NCBI GenBank assembly: GCA_905221605.1
Contig: CAJNDS010002313.1
Span: forward strand, 507,001-567,000
Length of the DNA: 60,000 bases
Origin: Symbiodinium natans
Taxonomy: Eukaryota; Sar; Dinophyceae; Suessiales; Symbiodiniaceae
Direction: 5' to 3'
Shown in pieces: positions 10,815-21,542 of the stretch (the first letter of the stretch is position 1; the number at the start of each line of letters is the position of its first letter). Below the pieces are notes generated by a model. It ran no database searches. It was not told the origin of the DNA and saw nothing but the letters and a program-made list of their open reading frames with translations. The position numbers and the translations under genes were made by a program.

Positions 10815-12698
10815 ATGGCCCATCCCTGTCCGACTGGAAGTGGCGAAGTAGAGAACAGCATCGAAGGAGCTGATACTAAGGGCAAGGGCTACAAAGGCCC
10901 TGGAAAGTTCGCAGGCAAAGGGCCTGGACCAGTCAAGGGAGGAAAAGGCGCCAACCCAAGCTGGAAAGAGAAAGCTGCTGCTGCCGCAGCAGAGCCTAGG
11001 TCTCCCAATGGGCCCTTTTTTCCCGTTTTTGGGTCTTAGGTTCCTTATAAAAAACTACCCAGTACCATAAAATGGGAGCCCTTATTAGGGGCCCTTATTA
11101 TTCCTAGGTTACTGGCGATCCTAGGAGCCCTTCCAGAAGCTGCGCGTGGCCTCGCTGCCCCCTGGAGCCATCACGTCGCCTCGATGGGAGACGACCTTCG
11201 CCGTGGACTTTCCTGCTGCAGGCCAGACTGAGAGTGTCTTGGTTGCCCTATAGGTTATAAACCCTAAGCCTGAACCCTGAACCCTGAACCCTGAACCCTG
11301 AACCCTGAACCCTGAACCCTGAACCCTAAACCCTAAACCTTAAACCCTAAACCCTAAACCCTAGCGCCGAGTAGGGTTGAGAGTATTGGGTCGAGTTCAG
11401 TCTGTCTTGGTGGTCCAGTGGACCCTTTTGCCCTGTTTGGGCTGTGGGACCCCAAAAGGGGTACAGATTTTACAGTTTGATTTCCGGGCTACCAAGGTGT
11501 TGTGTTTTTGGCTACGCTGGATGGGAGCTATGTGTTGAAGACTTCACAGGCCCCGGCTCAGGAGTATTTTGCCACGAGATTCATTCAGAAACTTGGTATT
11601 CCAACCCCGCAGATGCGAATCATCTTTGGAAAGGATGCAGAGCATAGTAAAATCCGAGAAGCTCTGATGACTGTTGCGGGACAGAACGACAGGAGGGGAA
11701 ACTCGGAGAAGGCCCACCGATTATTGATGAGAGCTCATAGCTCTTTCATACCAACCATGCCTATCTTGCTCATGAGCCTCGTGCCTTCTCCGATTCCCCT
11801 AGGCTCTGCTTCCTCCTCAGAGGTGGAAGCCTTCCTGGAAGTCTCCAAAGACAGAGCTGCGATTCCGCGACTGCATGCTGCTGGACGCTGCTGGCTAGCT
11901 GATGCGGTCCTTGGTTTTCGCGATCGCTTTGCAAGTCCTGTCACCTGCAAAGACTATCACAAGTTGCGCGCGATGCTCAAGGAGCATGGCCCTGCAATCT
12001 TACAGGAAGGTCCGCCGCCGACGTTGTTTGACCAGTACGGGCTTCTACAAGGCAACGCAGACAACCTGGTGCTCAGTGACAACTGTTTAGTGGCCATTGA
12101 CAACCACGTGCAGCACGTCAAGTCTGCATGCGAGGCAAGTTCTGGGATGGAGCCAAGGGCTATTGCTGGCACATTTGCCAAGGTCCTGGAAGAAGCAGCA
12201 GCGAATGGCTTGCTAGAACCACCTGCAGCCAGCGTCGAGTTCTTCCATCACATGGTGCGACAAAATACCGGCTACGAGCTTACCACCGCTGCCTTGTGTG
12301 AGTTTCGCTTGGGCGTCCTGCATGCGTTGCGGGATCTCGGCTCAGTTCTTGCTTGGGCCGAGTCCTTCCTGGCCGAGCTGCTGGAAGATGCAGAAGCCAC
12401 CGAGAGCAAGTTTTGGATGGACAACGTGAATTCCATCAACGGCGAGGCTCTGCAGTCACTCGGCGCCGCTCTTTGTGAGACAGCTGCTCCTTACAAGGAC
12501 TTCCTTGCGTCGTTACCAGATGTCCCGGCGCCATCCCCAGCCGTTGACACTAAAGCTGTAGATGCAAAGGCATCCGAGCCCCAAGCAAGTTCTGAAGCAT
12601 TGGCTGCAGCACCAGAGCTCTGGGATGCTTTGCCACCAGATGTGCAGGCAGCTCTGCAACGGGAGCCTCCACGTCCTATTCCATATGCCCCAAGGTGA
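10815..12698 (+). CDS. Actin-fragmin-kinase-like protein kinase
   Basis: Predicted atypical protein kinase related to the catalytic domain of actin-fragmin kinase. Proposed exon 1 (10815 to about 10980) starts at an ATG and encodes a Gly/Lys-rich low-complexity leader (GKGYKGPGKFAGKGPGPVKG). Exon 2 (about 11137-11233) encodes KLRVASLPPGAITSPRW. Exon 3 (11497-12698) carries the kinase domain. Exons 2 and 3 join in phase (GAGA/GTGTCT donor, CCAAG/GTG acceptor) to read GQTE-S-VVFLATLDGSYVLK, which restores the glycine-loop and lysine region. Downstream are the conserved QEYFATRFIQKLGIPTPQMR, the catalytic-loop motif GNADNLVL, and AIDN, equivalent to the metal-binding DFG. The exon 1-2 junction fits only if a GC donor is used. 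The final codons CCAAG/GTGAGG also form a canonical donor, so the protein may continue beyond the TGA at 12698. Confidence 0.62.
11257..11364. repeat. Telomere-like array with CCCTGAA variants
   Basis: About 14 heptamers in the intron between kinase exons 2 and 3: a block of CCCTGAA variants followed by CCCTAAA units. The homogeneous variant block suggests local unit expansion. Confidence 0.9.
11497..12698 (+). CDS. Kinase catalytic exon of the actin-fragmin-kinase-like gene
   Basis: A 400-codon open exon. Key residues seen: the Lys in SYVLKTS, the Glu in AQEYFA, GNADNLVLSDN (catalytic Asp-Asn pair) and VAIDNHV. The C-terminal 60 residues are Ala/Pro-rich (AVDTKAVDAKASEPQ, PRPIPYAPR) and probably disordered. 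The exon has no in-frame ATG at its start, so it cannot be the first exon. An in-frame TGA lies at 11478-11480, just upstream of the chosen acceptor. Confidence 0.68.
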
Positions 12699-14708
12699 GG
12701 GTAAGAGCTTGGATGGTATGGTGCCGTGCAAGTGGTGGACGTCTGTACCAGTGTTCATGTAAGTTCGCATCAAACTGTCAAACGGCATGTGGCAGGTCAA
12801 GAGCCGAAAAAGGCTTGCGTTACTATTCTCCGTGGCTCGTAGAATGTAGCTCTGACTGCATGCCGACATTTGTTTTGTTTGAGGAAAGCCCTGACACCCT
12901 TTCCGAGCCCTGAAAAGCCTCAGAAGTCCTCGGGGCTTCAGGAACAACCCAAGTCTAGTGAGCGTTTTCTCGGACTTAAGTCGCAGAACTTTAGACCCCA
13001 AATCTTAAATCGTGTCATGGCCACTGTGGCTTGACTTTGCCTGGGTTGGACCAAATCCTAAACACAAGTAGGCCTGGGCCAATTCAGTTTCAAAGCCATA
13101 GGGAGTTTGGGACCATCATTGGGGTTCTACAATCAGAATCATCAGAATCAGGATTGGAGTATTTTAGGGGTGTAGAAGGGAGGCCCCATTTCGGTGGTTA
13201 TACAGAGGCAGAAGAGAACATGTTTGTTTGCATAGCTTCCTTGTTGCTTTCTATAGGGAGCTCCTTAAACTTGTCGAAAAGGCAGACTTTGTGAACGTCA
13301 CAGGTAGAGTGGTGGGGAGCTGTGCGAGATATTCTAGGTTGCTGCTTTTGAACAGGAGTGTCTCGTTTCTTTTTAGGGCCAATTGTCAATTAGGGCTTGA
13401 GTAAGTCTAGGACAAGCCTAGCCTAGTGAGTTCTGGACCCTTACAATGTCATCCGAGTGAGCGGCGACTTGATTGCCGGAAAATTCCACGCCCAAGTGCA
13501 ACTACAAACTCTGCACGCTTTCACCCCCTCAAGCCCTCTGGAATCAGTGACTGGCGAACCGGGAAAGTACATCATCACCCAAACCTTATAAACTAAACCC
13601 TAAGGAGTGAAAGGCTCAGCCGTAAGGCATTCCGGAGGCTCGTGAGCCGCTGTGCAAAGGTCCTTGCATTAGGAACCCCGCAAAAAATTGAAGATAGTAG
13701 TCCCCATAATACCCTTTTAAGGAAGTTTTTTTTTTTGTTTTTTTTTTTGGGGGGGGGGGGTTCTGCCCACTGTACTCCTTGAGCCCTGTAATCCCGAAAC
13801 ACCCTTTTTCAATTGTTTGAGTTTCCCTAAACCCTTACCGTCCAAAGGTGACTTCGCTAACCCAGAGGCAGAAACCTGCTTCCAGACAGCACAGGACAGT
13901 AGGGCTTCGGGCATAGCCGGTAGCGTGCGGGCTACTAAACTATTTGACATGCAAACATATATACATGTATTCCTATAGATCGATACAGACAGAGAGAGAA
14001 TTGTCATGATCATACAGGGTTATGAAGAGGTCATGCAGGGTTTGTGCTGTCAGTGGTGTATTGGGCTGAGGGCTTGCAAGGTACTACGGTGTATAGGGTG
14101 ACAAAGGGTTGCGTAGGGTTTAGTTTGGGCTCTGTTGGGATTGTGAGCCCCCTAAACTCACAAGCCCCCCAAAGCCGCAAGAACCTTCATTCCCTTTCTT
14201 TCGCAAGTTCGGTTCCCTTGTAGAGTCAGTTTCAAGAAGCGGAAACACCCGAACCATAAGATTACAATGATACTGACATGAGACTCATGGCTGTGCAGCA
14301 GGATTCAGAGCTACAACTCTAAAACCGTTGAATCCGAAACCTGAAACCCGACTGTGGGCATTCGACGATTTTCTTTTCAGGGTTTGGGAACCGCGCCAGG
14401 CCGCTTGCCGAAAACCTCAGCACAGAACGCCTACGGCATCAAGTTCACCTTAAGATGCTGAAGCGCCGAAGACCGAACTCCCCAAACTCGGAACATTTGA
14501 GGTTGGCTGTCCTGCCTCTTCCAATCGCTCTGGCACTCGGTGGTATTTCACCAGGCAATGAGGGTCACAGGCTTAGGTTCACAGCTTTGGAGGATATCAT
14601 GGCTTGGTTTAAGACGATGTTTAAGTCTCATGACTCTTGTCAGCACTGGGCCTCTGTTTCAACGGCGGGTGAAGGTGCTGGAAGATCCTTGAGTTTTGGT
14701 TGCGGAGA
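12699..14708. other. Stretch without recognisable gene
   Basis: No convincing exon. It contains scattered single CCCTAAA units, a T- and G-homopolymer run at 13726-13760, and an ORF-like stretch at 14455-14715 with no similarity I can recognise. Confidence 0.4.
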
Positions 14709-14775
14709 ACCCTAAACCCTACACCCTAAACCCTAAACCCTAAACCCTAAACCCTAAACCCTAAACCCTAAACCC
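14709..14775. repeat. Telomere-like array, CCCTAAA orientation
   Basis: About nine CCCTAAA units. It lies 110 bases from an array in the opposite orientation (14887-14960), so the two face each other. Confidence 0.95.
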
Positions 14776-14886
14776 GGCCTCTGCCACGCCGGCAGGCTTT
14801 CGACCAGCACTTGCGCTTGTCGGACCAGAGACTAGGGCCCGAGGACCGGATTCCATGGACTGTTATGGTTTTTGAGTTTCGGGTAT

Positions 14887-14960
14887 GGGTTTAGGGTTTA
14901 GGGTTTAGGGTTTAGGGTTTAGGGTTTAGGGTTTAGGGTTTAGGGTTTAGGGTTTAGGGT
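14887..14960. repeat. Telomere-like array, TTTAGGG orientation
   Basis: About ten TTTAGGG units, inverted relative to the array at 14709-14775. Confidence 0.95.
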
Positions 14961-16130
14961 GCCAAAGTCAGAGCTGCAGAGTTTAGGGGTAGCAAAGCAT
15001 CCCAAAAAACTCCAAGCCTCAATTTCGGCGAACTCGGTCTGTTGTGAATTTGCATCTGCAGGAGCACGTCCTGGCCGCACTACAGGCATGACCCTCCCTT
15101 CATCCGAACGGAATGACAAGGATTCTGTGTCATTCGGGATGAAGCCATTTGCGGGGACCCTGCACCTAGAACCCTTCAGTCATAATTAAAAATCTGCCAT
15201 TGCCTAAGGCTTAGAGGGGGTCATCCCCAAGATCGCCACACGGAAGGTCTGAGGCAGTTGTTTGGCAACATGGTGCATGGCAACCCCTGCAAAAGATCCA
15301 GACTTTCATGGGGAACAGGAGGGGTGGCGGGAGCTTCGGGAGACGTAAACCCTCCATCGTATCAAACTTTGGATGTTCGAGTATGCTGAAGCACTGAAGG
15401 CTTTGGGAGCAGGCGACAGTTGTATTGAGAGAGAGAGAGAGAGAGAGAGAGACCGAGACAGAGAGAGCGAGCCATAAGAGCTCTGAGCCTTTCCTGGCTC
15501 CCACGGTGGCTTCCATGAAGCTGGAATTACAGATCCCAAATCCCGAAGAAGCTACGGGCAGTTGCTCTTGGCCGCAAGGCCACCTGGGCCGAGTATGGAG
15601 CCGCTCCGGGCGTCTGGGTTTCGTTTACCAGGGCTCCCTTTTTCCATGTAACTCCAATTACCTGCAGTTTAATTTAGCAGTAATTACCCCTGAATGAACC
15701 CATAAAACTGTAGGTACTTGGGGTTTCAGTCAGCTGGGTGAGGATTTGACTTAGCTTTGAGACGACTCGTGGGGAGGCTTTGCTTTTGGTCCGACTGGGG
15801 ACAGGGGTACTGGGATTTACTGGGTAGGGTACCAAAGCAAGGTCTTTGTTCCACAAAAATCTTCGGAGTTGTGCCACTGCCCAGAGCCTAACACCGCTGA
15901 ACCACCAAAAGCACATTCTTTCAGCTGCTCTTCCCCCTGAAACGAAGTTTTCAGCATAGTTTCACACCACATACCAAAACTAATAATTCGAAAGCCCCAC
16001 ACGGCTCACAAGATATGAGGTGATGACAGTGGTGCCGAGCGGCCCGTGCCCGAGAGCCAGGTTCCCCTGGTGCCTGCAGCAGGCAGCGGCATTCTACGGG
16101 GTGTGGGAGATTCTCGTCATTTGGGAAGGT
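14961..16130. other. Stretch without assigned gene
   Basis: Contains a GA microsatellite (15426-15455) and a weak coding-looking segment near 15545-15640 (KLRAVALGRKATWAEYG) that could be an isolated + strand exon. Nothing else is recognisable before the repeat tail of the LINE. Confidence 0.35.
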
Positions 16131-16133
16131 CGA

Positions 16134-16228
16134 GGGTTTAGGGTTTAGGGTTTATGGGTTTATGGGTTTATGGGTTTATGGGTTTATGGGTTTATGGGTT
16201 TATGGGTTTATGGGTTTATGGGTTTATG
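16134..16228. repeat. LINE 3' tail: TTTATGGG octamers joined to TTTAGGG heptamers
   Basis: On the + strand, two to three TTTAGGG units are followed by about ten TTTATGGG units, ending where the LINE 3' UTR begins near 16229. The octamer is the telomere heptamer with one inserted T. The same ATAAAC string appears at the element's 5' junction near 23975. Confidence 0.9.
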
Positions 16229-16331
16229 CAAGCAGTCTGCGGACACTTCGGACGAAAGATTCGGACGAAGAAAATAGCGAATTGAATTAATGAGATTGAA
16301 AGAAAGAGCGATGGAATATCCAGTGCAGGTG

Positions 16332-19300
16332 TCAGTGCCTGCCTTTCCTGTAATAAGCATTCCAAATTGCCTGGAGCGGTGCCTGCTGTATGGCACACGG
16401 CGCAGGCGTTACATGTGGGTCAAAGCGTTTCCTCAGGAAACTGCCAAGTGACAAACCATGAAGTTGTTTACTCAAACGCTGCCTGGACTGTACGAAACAG
16501 CGAGAAGGCATTGCAGACAGTGATGGAACATGCTGTGCATGGCCTACATGAGAGAGAGATTTGCATCTCAGAAAAGTAACTGGTATCTTGCAGCAACTCA
16601 CAACTGTCTTGAGAGCATGAAGGAACGTTGTGATTTGTTTTGAGAGCACCTGTCTGGCAAAAGCCAACTCAGCATAATCAGTTTCATGTAGCCACGCGCT
16701 CGGTGCCGTGGAGCGCCATTTCAAGGGCAACTGGTCCTGTTTCCATGCTCCAACATTGATTGGAACCAGCCATCCACAATCTTCAACAAAAGCCATATAG
16801 AGCTCGCAAATACTAATGCCAGCAGGACATTCAGTCCACTCTCCATTTAGGAACCCAGCCAAAACATGCAAAAACCGCGGGCACATCAGTGACGCTCCGA
16901 AGTCAACATGGCTTGTTTGCACGACAAAAGTTGCCTGAGAACCCTGCTCATCCAACGGCTCTCGTGTTGCAGCTAGCTCCAGGGCCTGGTTATCGTTCTG
17001 GTTCGTTCCAGCAGCCTCCAGGACATTCTTTTGCAGCTGGAAAATGTTGGCTGATGTGTGCTGCAAACGCCGATACTCCTGCACTGCCCGTTTATATAAC
17101 TTGACTTGCAATTCAGGCCTGTCAGCATTCGCCAGTTTTGCCCTCCTATCGACAGCGTCGTTGTGGAAAAAGCACCACGCCTCCAAATCATGCGACGCTG
17201 TCGTCAGCTCTTTGTGGGAATGCACATGTTTTATCACCCAGGTCGCTGGAGACTTTGTTCGCCAGCAGTTCCAAATGCGTCTCCAAACAGCCGCTTCTGC
17301 CTGATTTGACCACCAAACCTCATTCCAACCTTCAGACTGGAGTCGATGCAAACCTTGAACCACTGAAAGGTTATCGATGTAAAGGTACGCATGTGTTGCA
17401 CGCTGAATGGCTGCCAGAACTGCAAACGCTTCTGCGCGATAATTCGTCTGCTCTTCAGGCACCAATCCACGGTCAACTTCAACGAACTCAAACGAACCTT
17501 GTTTGGCCCAAGTGACTGCCCATGCACTCTTAGGCAGCACGTCCAAACCATTTGTTGAACCATCAGTGAAAAGATGCACTGTTTCACGGAACATGGTTGC
17601 AAAAGCTGGCCACGGGATTTGTGCAACATGATCGTACCACTCCTGTATGGCTAAAGGCAACTTAAACAATCCTCGCTCATTTTGCAGAACAGGGCCTTGG
17701 CTCATCTCTGCGATTGGAAGACCATTGCGACAACTGACGAGGTGGTTGCACTCAAAAAGTCTATGTCGTTGAGAGTCCCATCCTCCACAGTGCCTGCATC
17801 TTTGTTCTTGCTCATTCAAGAAATGCTTTTTGCGCTCACTAAAAATAGCCGCGCCAGACGTGAAGCTTCCAAGGACCTGTGGGGCCTGCTTGGATTCTTT
17901 GCGCAATCTTTTGGTAAGGCACCAATCAACAGCACCTATCATATGTAGCCCATCCTTCTCAGATTGAGCCTGCGCAATGACCTGCAGCCACTCCTGGTGC
18001 AATCTTTCATCGATTTTAGCCCTGTCCTCAAAAGCCAACGAAAGTTCATCTTTGGCTGTCTGTACCTGAAAATCTGCAAGCGGCTGCCAACGAACCTGTC
18101 CCAAAAAATCAAAGAGATACTTTAGCGGTCCAGAAGCCTTTGGGTTGTTAATAGCCCGATTCCATCTGCGCAATGTGTTGTCTTGATCTCTGGCAACTGC
18201 CCTACGCAATGTCCTCACTCGACTCCAGAAAATGATGAAGAAAGGTTCATACTCTGTGGCTGTTCCGAACAGAGGCGCCAGATGGTGGCTTCTCTGAGAC
18301 TGCTTTCCCCAGATCGCCACATTGAACTTTCCCCTGAGATTGGAAACAAAAGACTTCGAGGTAGAAGCGAAGGTAGATCCATACAAGACAGAAGGCACTA
18401 CAACTCGCGTTAGAACCTGACTCTTTCTGCTGGCAGCCCACGGCATTAATCTCAGTCGATCAAGCTTGCTCAAATTGCCCTGCAACCGCTCATTCATCTT
18501 GCTTGCTGTGCATCGAAGGGTCGACGTAAAGACAACCCCCAAGTCTTGCGTAGCACTAACAACGTTGAGCGGCTCGTCCTGGAAAGAGCTTTGCCGGCAA
18601 TTCTTTCTGGCACGAGCTGTCGTAGCAAGAACTTTTGTTTTGTCTGGGTTCAAAATCAGCGCCAATCCATCTGCTGCCTGCTTCATCCGGGAAAGGATAG
18701 CCACCACTGTTTGTGTCTCCGGGGTCAAGACTGTCCAATTGTCAACGAACGAAATCATGCGGTTTGGAGTCTCTGGCGGCGCAATGAAGTTTGTAATTCC
18801 CCAGGTGACCATTATCATGATTGGCACTGCCACTGGACAACCCTCTGGAACTCCAATCTGACTGTACGTTGGCGCCCAGAGCCCTCCATGGATCTTGAAA
18901 TATCTGCGGAGCTTAGAGAGCGCATGCAAGTATAAATCCGTGAATTTTGTTGGCCAACCACAACGTTCTGCCAATAAACGAATCAAGTCTCTGGGAATTG
19001 TGTTGTAAGCTTTACTGAGGTCAAATGATATCGCGGCCAACGCACTTCCCTCTTCCAAAGCTTCTTCGATCGTCGCCTGCAATTCCCACGCGGCATCTTC
19101 TGTGCTTCGGCCTGGAACACTTCCGAAGAGGTCTTTTGGGAGTGCTCCAATAATGTTCTTGAAGATTTTTTGCGCCATCGTCTTGGCCCATACTCTGTAA
19201 ATTGTAGGCAGAATTGTTATTGGTCGCCCATCTTTAGGGTGCGCAGGCTGTTCCACCTTCGCCAAAAGAGCAACTGATGCCTCTGCCAGAGCTGTGGGCC

Positions 19301-21542
19301 ATTGAGTTGTATGCAACGCCTGGTTGAAAAGCGATCGTAGCATCTCAATCTCGTCCGCATGCAACAGACGCAGTTCCACATTGCTCCACCCATCCATACC
19401 TCTAGCTTTTTGAAGGGGAAGACGGCGTATGACATATTCAAGCTCATGGAACGAAATCTCTGCGTCAAAAATCTGCTGCTGTGGGATGCCCTGAGAGATC
19501 TGTCGCATCCACCTCTCCTCTGGCCGTCTCTGCGCGTTCCAGAAACTATTCCAGAAGTCCTGAACCTTTCCAGCAACGAAGCTTGAATCACAACACCAAG
19601 TTTTTTGAACAGCGGATTTCTTCGTCATCTCAATAGATGCTGGCTTGTTCAGCACCACCTTATTAGACCGGACTGACACAACCTTAGCTTCTACCTTTCC
19701 AAAAACCCAAGTTGCTCCAGGTCGCACAAGGTCTGGATTCGTGACTGTAAACGTAGCTGCCTCTTCCTTGCGTGCTCGACAAAGCCGAATGTCCAGCCTT
19801 TCTTCTTTTTGCAAACAATCTAATGTGCCGAAGTTGCTGTCCTTGATTGAAGCAGCATGAAGCTTGCCGCCTTTCTTCCAGTCTGCCAGGAAAGTCTGCA
19901 TCTGTGTATGGCGCTTCTGTTTAGTAACTAACGCCTCCCACCTTCTCGCTTCTTGCTCCATGAGAGCAAGCATCAGGTCCAGAAAACCCACTTCAGGAAC
20001 ACTCAAAGGCACATGAACGCATATATCACTATCCATCAGCCAAGTTGCGAAATCTGGCGCAAATCCCGGGGCTTTGAGAATTTTGGTCCACAAGAGAATT
20101 TGTTTGGCAGTGTCTTTTTGGCGTTGTACCAGAAAGAAAAGCTCCCGACACCAATTCAACACTTGAATCCGATGACTGAACACAATGCGATCTGAAGCCA
20201 AATCACCCTTTGACGATTGTGTCACCGGCTGCACGCGCGTATTTTGAAGATGCCCTTGTCCTCTTCCAAAGAAACGGGCGTCAAGCTGGTTCGATGTAAT
20301 TCGCTGAGAAACCATGTCCAACTTATTCTCAAAAGCCTCGTTGAAACACACGAAAGCCTGGTCGATGCCTTCTTGTTGTAAAGCTTGCAAAAATCGCTGC
20401 TGCATTGCGTCATCACAGGGAGTCTGCTTAAGGCTCTCATGAAGATGTGAGAGTTGCGCCACATCCAACGGCATAGTCCACGTTGGGACCTTCGTGGGGA
20501 CTGCCTTCCAGTCGAAAGTTGCTGTAAGTACAGCATGGTCAGAATAGCCCTTTGGATTTACATGGAGGCTCTGGAATGCATGCGCTGCTGCCACATTGGC
20601 TACGATGTAATCCAATCGAGTTAGCCCTCGATATGTTGGTTCAGGAGAATCAGTAACCCCCAACGCCTGTCTGCAAGCCAGATCAACAAAGCCCAGTGTC
20701 CTAGCTTTGTCCCAAGCAGGCAACGCAGCTAAGTTGCAATTAAAGTCACCCAAGACTAAGGTGGGGATGTGAAACCGAGAGGCTTGACCGAAAGCATGCG
20801 CCAGTAATTTGTCGTTTTTGGGAACAGCATCAATAATACCAGCGTGAAATCCATACACTGCAATAAGTCTGACCTGCATGTTGCCGACAGAAATGACTGT
20901 GTCTGCAATACGTGCTGTCTGAAATACCGCCACCTCCCAGTTGGATGAAAGGTTCAGCATAGGACTTCGTGAAAACACCAGTGCTCCTGAGGCCTCCACT
21001 CTCCCACCCTTGTCCACACATTTTCTCATTGCCGGCGATGGAGCTGACAGAGCAACATGGCATCTCTTCGCCCGGGCATAGCGTAGAACACGTTCCTGTG
21101 TAAGTCTTGTAGCTGCCGTCTCAGTCCATACAATGCAATCTGCGTCAAAGAGCGCATCATCCAGATGTTTGCTTGCCGAAACTATATTCTGCAATTTGAC
21201 TGTCCAAGGCCCTGGATTACTAGCCTGGCCCACACATATACCATTCAAAAAGTTGAAATCCTCACAAAGAATTCGCAGAAAATATAACCCATAGCTGATT
21301 GAAGAGACTGGCTTCAAGCAACCAAAATATCGTTTGCTCTTCTTTCTCTCGTCATGCCTGAAATCTTGGTGCGTGCAAATACTAAAATTAACGAAGGAGA
21401 TCGGAAGCGATCTTGCCTGGGAATCTTTCAGACCACAACCACTCTGCACTGCAACAAAATACAAAAGCGATCCGGCAAAATGACCATCATTAACTTCTGT
21501 CTTGAGCAGTAGTGGCTTGGGCCCTGCTAGCTTCTGCCGACA
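16332..21542 (-). CDS. LINE ORF2: endonuclease, reverse transcriptase, RNase H
   Basis: Replication protein of the LINE. Residues are counted from 21464. The AP-like endonuclease has TETA near 113, LGDFNC near 240, LDYIVAN near 285 and the SDH triad near 307. The reverse transcriptase has GMDGWSNVEL, RPITILPTIYRVWAK, ISFDLSKAYNTIP (motif A, near 813), GVPEGCPVAVP (motif B) and ISFVDNW (motif C, near 906). A zinc-knuckle-like CRHCG...HRLFEC lies near 1225. RNase H has TDGS near 1300, YRAEA near 1341, YIDN near 1361 and HNDAVD near 1434. A C-terminal extension has more Cys/His. Motif C is FVDN instead of the usual YADD. No in-frame ATG precedes the endonuclease; the frame is continuous with ORF1 except for the UGA at 21545-21543, so expression probably needs readthrough or reinitiation. 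The tail RFDPHVTPAP...WNAYYRKGRH precedes the stop. Confidence 0.93.
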   Translation of the reverse strand, partial: CRQKLAGPKPLLLKTEVNDGHFAGSLLYFVAVQSGCGLKDSQARSLPISFVNFSICTHQDFRHDERKKSKRYFGCLKPVSSISYGLYFLRILCEDFNFLNGICVGQASNPGPWTVKLQNIVSASKHLDDALFDADCIVWTETAATRLTQERVLRYARAKRCHVALSAPSPAMRKCVDKGGRVEASGALVFSRSPMLNLSSNWEVAVFQTARIADTVISVGNMQVRLIAVYGFHAGIIDAVPKNDKLLAHAFGQASRFHIPTLVLGDFNCNLAALPAWDKARTLGFVDLACRQALGVTDSPEPTYRGLTRLDYIVANVAAAHAFQSLHVNPKGYSDHAVLTATFDWKAVPTKVPTWTMPLDVAQLSHLHESLKQTPCDDAMQQRFLQALQQEGIDQAFVCFNEAFENKLDMVSQRITSNQLDARFFGRGQGHLQNTRVQPVTQSSKGDLASDRIVFSHRIQVLNWCRELFFLVQRQKDTAKQILLWTKILKAPGFAPDFATWLMDSDICVHVPLSVPEVGFLDLMLALMEQEARRWEALVTKQKRHTQMQTFLADWKKGGKLHAASIKDSNFGTLDCLQKEERLDIRLCRARKEEAATFTVTNPDLVRPGATWVFGKVEAKVVSVRSNKVVLNKPASIEMTKKSAVQKTWCCDSSFVAGKVQDFWNSFWNAQRRPEERWMRQISQGIPQQQIFDAEISFHELEYVIRRLPLQKARGMDGWSNVELRLLHADEIEMLRSLFNQALHTTQWPTALAEASVALLAKVEQPAHPKDGRPITILPTIYRVWAKTMAQKIFKNIIGALPKDLFGSVPGRSTEDAAWELQATIEEALEEGSALAAISFDLSKAYNTIPRDLIRLLAERCGWPTKFTDLYLHALSKLRRYFKIHGGLWAPTYSQIGVPEGCPVAVPIMIMVTWGITNFIAPPETPNRMISFVDNWTVLTPETQTVVAILSRMKQAADGLALILNPDKTKVLATTARARKNCRQSSFQDEPLNVVSATQDLGVVFTSTLRCTASKMNERLQGNLSKLDRLRLMPWAASRKSQVLTRVVVPSVLYGSTFASTSKSFVSNLRGKFNVAIWGKQSQRSHHLAPLFGTATEYEPFFIIFWSRVRTLRRAVARDQDNTLRRWNRAINNPKASGPLKYLFDFLGQVRWQPLADFQVQTAKDELSLAFEDRAKIDERLHQEWLQVIAQAQSEKDGLHMIGAVDWCLTKRLRKESKQAPQVLGSFTSGAAIFSERKKHFLNEQEQRCRHCGGWDSQRHRLFECNHLVSCRNGLPIAEMSQGPVLQNERGLFKLPLAIQEWYDHVAQIPWPAFATMFRETVHLFTDGSTNGLDVLPKSAWAVTWAKQGSFEFVEVDRGLVPEEQTNYRAEAFAVLAAIQRATHAYLYIDNLSVVQGLHRLQSEGWNEVWWSNQAEAAVWRRIWNCWRTKSPATWVIKHVHSHKELTTASHDLEAWCFFHNDAVDRRAKLANADRPELQVKLYKRAVQEYRRLQHTSANIFQLQKNVLEAAGTNQNDNQALELAATREPLDEQGSQATFVVQTSHVDFGASLMCPRFLHVLAGFLNGEWTECPAGISICELYMAFVEDCGWLVPINVGAWKQDQLPLKWRSTAPSAWLHETDYAELAFARQVLSKQITTFLHALKTVVSCCKIPVTFLRCKSLSHVGHAQHVPSLSAMPSRCFVQSRQRLSKQLHGLSLGSFLRKRFDPHVTPAPCAIQQAPLQAIWNAYYRKGRH

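Noticed and set aside
11257-11364. CRISPR-like repeat array
   Set aside because: Units are contiguous heptamers without spacers, typical of telomere-like repeats in a eukaryote.
14709-14960. Head-to-head telomere fusion site
   Set aside because: Two facing arrays could suggest fusion, but they are separated by unique DNA and similar arrays occur throughout the window, so a fusion is not needed.
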